Below are positions 1-5,110 of a stretch of DNA of 5,110 nucleotides, piece by piece. The translations under genes were made by a program, and so were the position numbers. Position 1 is the first letter of the stretch, and each line of letters starts with the position of its first letter. Source of the stretch: CAZWCX01 sp964632945 (GTDB taxonomy: Bacteria; Planctomycetota; MHYJ01; WSZJ01; CAZWCX01); assembly GCA_964632945.1 (NCBI GenBank), contig CAZWCX010000236.1, forward strand, positions 1 to 5,110. The letters run 5' to 3'. The notes under the pieces were generated by a model. The model made no database searches. It was not told where the DNA came from and saw only the letters and a program-made list of their open reading frames with translations.

Positions 1-513
1 GAGTGGCTCCGGATAACTCGGCCCCGGGTGGCTCCATTGGGGTGGCCCTTGACACCCCGGTCCCAGGGCGTGCCCGTCGCCGGCGGGACTGCGGGGCGAG
101 GTGGTCGGCTGATCGGGAGAGGAAGCGGCAGATCGCGAACCGGAGGTGGCCCTTGACACCGCGGCTGCGGGCACGGCGGGTCGAGGAATTGAAGCCTGCC
201 GATTCGCTTCTCGGGCGTCCGCCGGGCGCTGATCCTTCGTTCGTTCGGGCCCCCCTGCGCCGGCCGGCGACGAGCCGCGAGCGGGAAGGCGTCGTTCGCC
301 GACGCGACGTTCCGGGCTGCGCGCCGGCCCCGACTGCGTTCTCCGGTCCAATCCGCTCCTTCGTTCGGCGCCTGGGGGCCGGGAGTCGGGCATTCCGTCG
401 GGAATGCCGAGCCGGAGCAGAGCGCCGCAGGAGCAGCGTGCGCTCTTACCGGCCATGGAGTCCACCGCACGGCCGGTCTTTCCGCAGGCCTGGCAGGCGA
501 ACGAGATGGGCAT
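1..513 (-). CDS. Zinc-ribbon protein, N-terminal part (runs off the left edge)
   Basis: On the minus strand an ATG at 513-511 opens a frame that stays free of stops for 171 codons to the window edge, so the C-terminus is missing. The protein begins MPISFACQACGK, and Cys7, Cys10, Cys27 and Cys29 form a C-x2-C / C-x-C zinc ribbon with the typical 'AGK...C.CGALLR' second half. This opening is common in planctomycete multidomain proteins such as membrane or kinase-like proteins. The second knuckle is C-x-C instead of the usual C-x2-C. From about residue 36 the chain is a low-complexity Arg/Pro/Ala/Ser/Gly linker, probably disordered. No in-frame ATG, GTG or TTG lies between this ATG and an upstream in-frame TAG, which fixes the start. 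The Shine-Dalgarno is weak: a G-run about 6 nt upstream, and an AGGA almost touching the ATG. The ribbon is likely cytoplasmic and binds protein or nucleic acid. The function of the whole protein is unknown, because the informative C-terminal domain lies outside the window. A frameshift within the linker cannot be excluded. Confidence 0.68.
   Translation of the reverse strand, partial: MPISFACQACGKTGRAVDSMAGKSARCSCGALLRLGIPDGMPDSRPPGAERRSGLDRRTQSGPARSPERRVGERRLPARGSSPAGAGGPERTKDQRPADAREANRQASIPRPAVPAAAVSRATSGSRSAASSPDQPTTSPRSPAGDGHALGPGCQGPPQWSHPGPSYPEPL
41..160. repeat. Pair of 16-bp direct repeats, 104 bp apart
   Basis: GGTGGCCCTTGACACC occurs exactly at 41-56 and again at 145-160. A shorter related unit, GTGGCTCC, occurs at 3-10 and 28-35. 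The pair lies inside the minus-strand zinc-ribbon gene's linker, but the two copies fall in different codon phases, so they do not encode a repeated peptide. They could be a dispersed DNA motif or chance in biased sequence. Each contains TTGACA, but no matching -10 box follows at 16-18 bp. Confidence 0.55.
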
Positions 514-1141
514 TCCTGACCCCCGGGGCCGCTTTGATCGGAGCGCCTGGATGCAGCACCATACCTAAGAACGCCGGTGGGCCCAGCACGTTTCCGAAAT
601 CCCGACCCGTCCGCCCGCCTCTGTGCCCGATCATCCCCGTGTGCGTCCGATTCTCCCCTTCCGGCAAATCGAGCCATCCGATCCGATCGGGCCGCTGACA
701 ACACGGTCGCCCGAGGGCCGCCGTCGCCCGGATCGAGGAGGAGATCACGGATCGTGGCCCGCTCGAAAAGAGGCCGGCGGACGACCACGCTCCTAAGAGT
801 ACGGGACTTCGCCCGGACACCCATCCACCGTGTTCGGCTTCGCCCCGCCGGCGCCTTGATTCCACATGACACCGCGGCATTCATGCCGGCCGCAGCAGCT
901 CGCCTGTCTGCAGGTCGGGCGCATGCGCGAAGAGAATCTAACCGAAAGACTCCGCCGCGGTCCCGCCATATCCCGGTATCGAGGGAGTCGGCAGCCGAGA
1001 GCACGCCTCGCGGCGATCCCATGCAGAAGAGAGAACGAAATCGGTCGGGCAACGAGAAGTCGTCGAATCTCGTGCCGGGCGCCGGAGCGTACGGACCCAC
1101 CTCCCCTTCCGTCCGGGTTGCGGCGCGTGATTTCGCGACTT

Positions 1142-1161
1142 CATGGGGACCTTTCCCCATG
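1142..1161. promoter_or_regulatory. Perfect 8-bp inverted repeat (possible operator or leader hairpin)
   Basis: CATGGGGA at 1142-1149 and TCCCCATG at 1154-1161 are exact reverse complements separated by CCTT. As DNA this is a dyad suitable for a dimeric regulator; as RNA it would form an 8-bp stem with a four-base loop. It lies 109 bases before the M64 start codon. No U-run follows on either strand, so it is not a standard terminator. A regulatory role is inferred from symmetry and position only. Confidence 0.35.
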
Positions 1162-1259
1162 GAAACTTAACAACCGTACCCTCCGCGACCTGCGTGCGGA
1201 CGTGCAACGAAAGACCGAGGAGCGTGTTCTTTGTCGGTCGGAACGCTACGGTCCGTGTC

Positions 1260-1264
1260 AGGAG
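1260..1264 (+). promoter_or_regulatory. Ribosome binding site of the M64 gene
   Basis: AGGAG ends 6 bases before the ATG at 1271. This is a near-consensus Shine-Dalgarno at good spacing, and it decides the start over the open upstream frame. The first residues after this ATG run straight into the recognisable N-terminal helical repeat. Confidence 0.7.
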
Positions 1265-1270
1265 ACGTGC

Positions 1271-4200
1271 ATGGACTCCTCTGCCCGTGCAAATCCCTCG
1301 AATCCACCGCAGCCCGGCCGGATCGGGCAGGCGGCCCTGGAACGGAGCTGGATCACGCGCGCCCAGCTGGACGAATGCGTCAAGGCGCAGAAGGCCGCCC
1401 TGCGGCGCGGCGAAGAGATGCGATTGGCGGTTCTGCTGGTCGAACGCGGGTTTCTCACGCACGCCCAGGTCCACGAATTGTTGCGCGACCAGGGGAAGGT
1501 GCTTCTGCAATGTACCGGGTGCCTGCGCAAGGTCAACGCGCCCCGAGGGACGGAGGGGCAAATCCCGTGTGCGCACTGCGGGTGCAAGCTCGCCCCGGTC
1601 GGAGCGGACGGTTCGCTGGAGGCGTGCGGCTCCTGGATCGAGGAGGACCGGCCGCGCGCGCGCTCCGTCGCGGACTCGAGCTCGCCGCCCCGGCTTCCCG
1701 TGTCGCCTGCGGTAGATCCGCCGCCCGCGGCCTCCGTGGAGGGAGCCGCTCGGCCGACGGAAGGCACCCCCGCGAGGTCGCTTCGCTTCCGAAGTCACCG
1801 GGAACGCCTGGCGGAGGCACGCCGGAAGCGAAACCTCGCCGTCGCCGCGACCGCGGGGGCGGCATTGGTCTGCCTCGGCCTCGGGTGGCTCGCAACCCGG
1901 CCCGCACGGTCCGCCGATTCGCAAACCGCGGCAGGCGGGGCGGTCGACGCGGGCGGGACTTCCGGGGTGGAAAAAGCGGCCGAGCGCGACCCGCGGGCGG
2001 AAGCCTACGACCGCCTGCAAGTCTTCGTGACCGCGCATCGAGCCGACGAGGTCGCCTGCTGGCGAGAGGTGCGTCGCGTGTCCGAGGGCTTCGCCGGCTC
2101 GGAGTGGCAGGACCGCGTCGTCGCGTTGCGGGAGCATTGGGAAGAGCGCGTGGTCTCCCGCGGCTCGGCTCGGTTCGAGGAATGCGAGACGCTCGCCCGG
2201 GAATGGGAACGGTCGTTGCAGTTCGGCGCCGCGCTGCGGGAACTGTCCGCGTGGTCGGACGACGAAGACCCGACGGGACGATGGAACCGGAGGCTGGAGC
2301 GAGAACGCGAGGTCGTTCGGGCCCGTGCCGCGCAAGAGTGGAAGTTCCTGGAAGAGAAGGCGCGGTCGCTCGCGCGCGACGGAAGGCACGACGAGGCGAG
2401 ACGGACGGCGGAGAAGGGACTGGACTTCGGCCTGGAGGAGATCGCCGGCGCCGCGCGGCGGGTGGCGGAGGAACTCGCGCGGACCGCACGCCAGGGTCCG
2501 ACGTCGGTGGCGGAGGCGGGCTCCGGGGAGGCCCCGGCGCACGGGGTGTCGGAAACGCCCGGGGAAGCGCCCTTCGGCGAGTCCGGGCCGCGACCAGGCG
2601 GCGACGCGGCGCCCGTCCCGACCCGCACCGACGTGGTGTGGACGATCGTCTCGAGGCGCTCGCCCTCCTCGGTCTCCCCGGCCGACTCCGTGGCCGAGCG
2701 GAAGCGGCGCCACACGCAGCGGCTTCGCGCCGCCAAGCAGGCCCGGGAGGAGGCGGAGCGCGCGAAGCAGCAGGCGGATCTCGCGCGTCTCCAGCGGCTC
2801 GAACGCGAGCTGGGGGTCTACGAGGTCGCCACGCTGACCGACAAGGGGGACTCCGCGCGCCGGATCGACGTGGTCATCGTGACCGCCGGATTCCCGAAGT
2901 CCGACGCCGCCAAACTGCGCCGCATGGCCGATCGCCTGCGCGACTCGATCCTGGGGATCGAGCCGTTCCGCAACTATCCGGAATACATCAACTTCCATCG
3001 GGTGCTCGTGGACGACCCCGACCTCGCCCGCGCGCGAATCCCGATCACCGTGCACACGGCCAACAACATGGTCACCGCCGAATGGAGCAAGTCCCTCGCG
3101 TACGGCGCGATCGCTCCGGATTGCGACCTGGTGGCGGTCTTGACCAACGTCACGGGCGTGCGCGCGACGGGCGCCGCCCCCGTGATCACAATCGACGCCA
3201 GCGGCGACATGAGCGACACGTTCCGGCACGAGATGGGACACGCCTTTGGACGGCTCGCCGACGAGTACGTGAGCCAAGTGGACGAGCGCGAGTTCTTCCC
3301 CGACGAGGAGGATGAACACGTGGGCAACGTGACCCGCGAGCCGGACGCGCGCAAGGCGAAGTGGCACTACTGGCTCCCCGCGACCTGGCAGACGCCGCAC
3401 TTCGACCACGCGCGGCCGGGGAAGCACACCGTCGGGTGTTTTGAAGGCGGCTACTACCGGGAGAAGGGAGTCTGGCGTCCCGAGGTGAAATGCCTGATGA
3501 ATCAGTGCGAGGGCGAATTCTGCCTCGTCTGCTTCGAACAGGTGGAACGTCAAGTCTATCGCCTGGTCAATCCGATCCAGCAAGCCACGCCCGGCCGGCT
3601 GGACCTCGCGGTGTGGCGGAACGACTCGGTCGAGTTCAGCGCCGAGGTGCTGCAAACGAGCGGCAAGGGGGAAGCGATCGGGAGGTTCGCGGCCTTCTGG
3701 ACCGTGGACGGGCGCGGGGTCCCGGCCGGCAAGAGCAAGGGGCTGGTGACCTCGATGCGCCTGGACGCCGCAACGCTCGACCCGGGCGCGCACGAGGTCG
3801 GCCTGCGCTTCGATTTCTGGAACCGGCGCATCCGCCGGGACGAGGGTTGGCTCTCCGACACGCGCGCCTGGCGGATCGACGTGGGTCCGCATCCGCGCCC
3901 GCCGCTGGAGGCTCCCGGGAGCGCCAAGGGCACCCCCGACAGCCCGGTGGAATTCGGGATCCGGTGCGTGAATCCCGACCCGAGGCGCTACCGTCTCGAG
4001 ATTCACGACATGCCGGACGGGGCGAGCACGAGCGGGGATCGCTTCGTGTGGACTCCCACGTCCGCCGATCGGGGAGCTTGGCGGCCTCGATTCGTCGTGA
4101 CCGACGGTTCCCGCTCGGTGGAGGCGGCCGTGACGATCTCGGTCGTGGACGGTGCGGCGAATCTCGCCCCCACCTTCTCGGTGCTCCCCGCCCACACGGG

Positions 4201-4918
4201 CGCGGAAGGGGAGCCGATCGAGATCGACGGCTCCGCGTCGGATGAAGACGGGGACCACCTCCTCTACACCGCCGCGAACCTTCCGGACGGCGCCTCGCTG
4301 GACGCGCATGAGGGGGTGTTCCGCTGGACGCCGGGACCCAGCCAGTCGGGGCGCTACAACATTGGCGTGGAGGCGTACGACGGGCGCACCACCGCCAAGT
4401 CCGTGCTCGAAATCGTGGTCCTGGACGTCGCGGCGGATCCCGCCGTGGCCGGCCTGAAGGCCGCCTCGCGCGCGCACCTGGCCGGCATCCAGACCGGCGC
4501 CGGCTCGAAAGGGGAGGGCAGGGGGATCTTGTACCAAGGATTCGACATGGCCTTCTTCCTGCGTTCCAGTTCGCCGGAGATGAGGATTCACGGACTCCGC
4601 AACCTGGAGGAGCACACGCGCACGTACCGCCTGCTCGAAGCCGCGCGTTTGCTCCGCGACCGATTCCAGCGCGTCCGCGCCGCCGCGTTGGAGGTCCTGC
4701 GCGGGCTCGTCGAGGACCCGAGCCCGGGGGAGCGGAATCTGCTCGTATGCGACCTTGCGCCGCATGTCTGGCACTTCGCCGACGACGGGGCGGTTCTGGC
4801 CTGGCTGGGGCAACTGGCCGAGCGGTCCGGCGAGGCCGACCCCCAGCGGTTGAAGGTGCTTCGCAGCTCCCTGCGGGCGGTGGAGAAGTACAACCAGGAT
4901 CGGGGGGTGGCGAGATGA
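1271..4918 (+). CDS. Membrane-anchored M64 family metallopeptidase with zinc ribbon and Ig-like domains
   Basis: A complete protein of 1215 residues. (1) Residues 17-75 hold two copies of a helical motif: ALERSWITRAQLDECVKAQ at 22-40 and LVERGFLTHAQVHELLRDQ at 56-74. This 'ERG..T..Q' module recurs at the N-termini of planctomycete proteins. (2) A zinc ribbon follows with Cys81, 84, 100 and 103. (3) One membrane segment lies at about 189-208, preceded by Arg/Lys-rich sequence, which predicts the N-terminus inside and the rest outside. (4) Residues 215-450 are charged and helical, with a coiled coil at about 474-520. (5) The peptidase M64 domain spans about 530-765. It starts at RIDVVIV, has the zinc site HEMGHAFGRLADEY at 653-666 with catalytic Glu654, and includes Cys723, 741, 746, 751 and 754. 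Known M64 members include bacterial IgA peptidases; the substrate here cannot be inferred. (6) A beta-rich stretch occupies about 777-873. (7) Two He_PIG-like Ig domains lie at about 885-960 and 964-1052, each with PDGAS and F.WTP or FRWTP motifs. (8) A helical, weakly HEAT-like tail covers about 1090-1215. The N-terminal half suggests intracellular sensing or partner binding coupled to an extracytoplasmic protease. The M64 assignment is firm; the role is unknown. Confidence 0.93.
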   Translation: MDSSARANPSNPPQPGRIGQAALERSWITRAQLDECVKAQKAALRRGEEMRLAVLLVERGFLTHAQVHELLRDQGKVLLQCTGCLRKVNAPRGTEGQIPCAHCGCKLAPVGADGSLEACGSWIEEDRPRARSVADSSSPPRLPVSPAVDPPPAASVEGAARPTEGTPARSLRFRSHRERLAEARRKRNLAVAATAGAALVCLGLGWLATRPARSADSQTAAGGAVDAGGTSGVEKAAERDPRAEAYDRLQVFVTAHRADEVACWREVRRVSEGFAGSEWQDRVVALREHWEERVVSRGSARFEECETLAREWERSLQFGAALRELSAWSDDEDPTGRWNRRLEREREVVRARAAQEWKFLEEKARSLARDGRHDEARRTAEKGLDFGLEEIAGAARRVAEELARTARQGPTSVAEAGSGEAPAHGVSETPGEAPFGESGPRPGGDAAPVPTRTDVVWTIVSRRSPSSVSPADSVAERKRRHTQRLRAAKQAREEAERAKQQADLARLQRLERELGVYEVATLTDKGDSARRIDVVIVTAGFPKSDAAKLRRMADRLRDSILGIEPFRNYPEYINFHRVLVDDPDLARARIPITVHTANNMVTAEWSKSLAYGAIAPDCDLVAVLTNVTGVRATGAAPVITIDASGDMSDTFRHEMGHAFGRLADEYVSQVDEREFFPDEEDEHVGNVTREPDARKAKWHYWLPATWQTPHFDHARPGKHTVGCFEGGYYREKGVWRPEVKCLMNQCEGEFCLVCFEQVERQVYRLVNPIQQATPGRLDLAVWRNDSVEFSAEVLQTSGKGEAIGRFAAFWTVDGRGVPAGKSKGLVTSMRLDAATLDPGAHEVGLRFDFWNRRIRRDEGWLSDTRAWRIDVGPHPRPPLEAPGSAKGTPDSPVEFGIRCVNPDPRRYRLEIHDMPDGASTSGDRFVWTPTSADRGAWRPRFVVTDGSRSVEAAVTISVVDGAANLAPTFSVLPAHTGAEGEPIEIDGSASDEDGDHLLYTAANLPDGASLDAHEGVFRWTPGPSQSGRYNIGVEAYDGRTTAKSVLEIVVLDVAADPAVAGLKAASRAHLAGIQTGAGSKGEGRGILYQGFDMAFFLRSSSPEMRIHGLRNLEEHTRTYRLLEAARLLRDRFQRVRAAALEVLRGLVEDPSPGERNLLVCDLAPHVWHFADDGAVLAWLGQLAERSGEADPQRLKVLRSSLRAVEKYNQDRGVAR

Positions 4919-4924
4919 GACTAG
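4915..4924 (+). other. Possible start codon of a lost, coupled downstream gene
   Basis: ATGA at 4915-4918 overlaps the M64 stop codon, the usual sign of translational coupling, and a G-rich stretch (GGGGGGTGG) lies just upstream. Only about three codons (Met-Arg-Leu) follow before composition changes to AT-richer IS-like sequence, so any such gene would have been severed by the insertion. The frame from this ATG happens to be the same as the transposase frame and stays open into it. An ATGA overlap can also occur by chance. Confidence 0.25.
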
Positions 4925-4956
4925 GCTCAGTCCTAAATCTCGAATTGTGCCGATAT

Positions 4957-4973
4957 CTCTCCAGTATGGAGGG
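4957..4973 (+). promoter_or_regulatory. Hairpin overlapping the transposase ribosome binding site
   Basis: CTCTCCA at 4957-4963 pairs with TGGAGGG at 4967-4973 around the three-base loop GTA; six pairs are Watson-Crick and one is a G-U wobble. The 3' arm covers the first three bases of the Shine-Dalgarno GGGAGGT. In other IS elements such hairpins limit transposase translation from transcripts that enter from outside. That role here is inferred; the pairing itself is visible. Confidence 0.4.
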
Positions 4974-4977
4974 AGGT
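4971..4977 (+). promoter_or_regulatory. Ribosome binding site of the transposase
   Basis: GGGAGGT lies 6 bases before the ATG at 4984. It selects this start over the in-frame ATG codons at 4915 and 4966, the latter of which lies upstream of the site. Confidence 0.7.
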
Positions 4978-4983
4978 CAGCGC

Positions 4984-5110
4984 ATGCCGCATCGTCACGA
5001 AGTCACGGATGATCAATGGGAACTCCTGCAACCCTTGCTGCGGACCGAGCCGACCACGAAGGGTCGCCCGAGGCGAGACCCACGAGTTCTGCTCAATGGG
5101 GTCCTCTGGC
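4984..5110 (+). CDS. IS5-family transposase, N-terminal part (runs off the right edge)
   Basis: Forty-two codons are present before the window ends. The protein starts MPHRHEVTDDQWELLQPLL and continues with KGRPRRDPRVLLNGVLW. This is the conserved N-terminal region of IS5-family transposases (DUF4096-type), in which 'lTdeqW..l.plLp', 'GRPR.d.R.vlngil' and an aromatic position appear in that order. It probably belongs to the IS427-like or a related subgroup. The DDE catalytic residues lie beyond the window, so it is not known whether the gene is intact or split into two frames, as many members are. It moves its own element by DDE-type cut-and-paste transposition. It lies downstream of and parallel to the M64 gene and has no functional link to it. 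Confidence 0.88.
   Translation, partial: MPHRHEVTDDQWELLQPLLRTEPTTKGRPRRDPRVLLNGVLW

Larger units (their letters stand above)
514..1270. other. Divergent intergenic region, no gene recognised
   Basis: This stretch of about 757 bases separates the minus-strand zinc-ribbon gene from the plus-strand M64 gene and must carry both promoters. Several frames are open here, as expected at high GC. Their translations are Arg/Pro/Ser-rich, lack recognisable motifs and show no good ribosome binding site. No tRNA T-arm, rho-independent terminator, CRISPR repeat or clear -35/-10 pair was found by eye. The frame of the M64 gene is itself open back to about 866, but that extension looks non-coding. The only strong local structure is the palindrome at 1142-1161. 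Confidence 0.6.
4919..5110 (+). mobile_element. Left end of an IS5-family insertion sequence (partial)
   Basis: Immediately after the M64 gene the sequence becomes clearly less GC-rich, and about 65 bases later a transposase gene of the IS5 family begins. That leader length fits the left end of such an element. The exact terminus is not fixed, because the right inverted repeat lies outside the window. A CTAG at 4921-4924 is a plausible target-site duplication or edge, since IS5-family elements often target CTAG- or TA-type sites. The element is read left to right, in the same direction as the M64 gene. Confidence 0.75.

Noticed and set aside
49..158. TTGACA boxes at 49-54 and 153-158 as promoters
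   Set aside because: No -10-like sequence follows at 16-18 bp, and both lie inside the linker of the minus-strand gene.
389..408. Hairpin with arms GGCATTCC and GGAATGCC
   Set aside because: It falls inside the zinc-ribbon gene, where it encodes Gly-Ile-Pro-Asp-Gly-Met-Pro; there is no U-run, so it is probably incidental.
3..698. Plus-strand open frame of 231 codons at the left edge
   Set aside because: Its translation is Arg/Pro/Ser-rich without motifs, it has no ribosome binding site, and it lies antisense to the zinc-ribbon gene, which has a recognisable N-terminus.
446..880. Minus-strand open frame of 144 codons
   Set aside because: It overlaps the start of the zinc-ribbon gene in another frame and shows no motif; it is likely a high-GC shadow.
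1161..1190. GGAAAC as the -35 of an extracytoplasmic-function sigma promoter
   Set aside because: No convincing -10 motif follows at the expected spacing, so the match is too weak to annotate.
866..1270. Upstream extension of the M64 gene to an ATG at 866
   Set aside because: The added 135 residues are Arg-rich and motif-free, while the ATG at 1271 has a good AGGAG and leads directly into the recognisable N-terminal module.
1231..3315. Plus-strand open frame of 694 codons overlapping the M64 gene
   Set aside because: It is out of frame with the M64 gene and reads as Arg/Gly-rich low complexity, typical of a frame-shifted shadow.
938..4813. Minus-strand open frame of 1291 codons opposite the M64 gene
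   Set aside because: It is the antisense shadow of a real gene with strong GC bias at third codon positions; its translation is His/Arg/Gly/Pro-rich with no domain signature.

Overview
The window is GC-rich and looks like a fragment of a Planctomycetota-type genome, probably environmental or metagenomic. Three things suggest this. One is a minus-strand protein opening with MPISFACQACGK, a short zinc-ribbon start common in that phylum. The second is a very large membrane-anchored protein joining a duplicated 'ERG..T..Q' helical motif, a second zinc ribbon, a peptidase M64 domain and He_PIG-type Ig-like domains. The third is GC-rich, Arg/Ala/Pro-rich linkers. The phylum assignment is inferred from architecture and composition only.

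Layout from left to right. Positions 1-513 carry the 5' part of a minus-strand gene that runs off the left edge: an N-terminal zinc ribbon followed by a low-complexity linker. Positions 514-1270 are a divergent intergenic stretch of about 757 bases with no gene I can support; its clearest element is a perfect 8-bp inverted repeat at 1142-1161. Positions 1271-4918 hold the one complete gene, a 1215-residue predicted single-pass membrane metallopeptidase of family M64 with HEMGHAFGRLADEY at the active site. From about 4919 to the right edge is the left end of an IS5-family insertion sequence with the start of its transposase at 4984; a small hairpin overlaps that gene's ribosome binding site.

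The two cellular genes are divergent and both begin with a cytoplasmic-type zinc ribbon, so they may share the control region between them, but no common pathway can be read from the sequence. The M64 stop codon overlaps an ATG (ATGA, 4915-4918), and IS-like sequence begins within a few bases. This suggests that a translationally coupled downstream gene was cut off by the insertion. No tRNA, rRNA, CRISPR array or convincing rho-independent terminator was seen.
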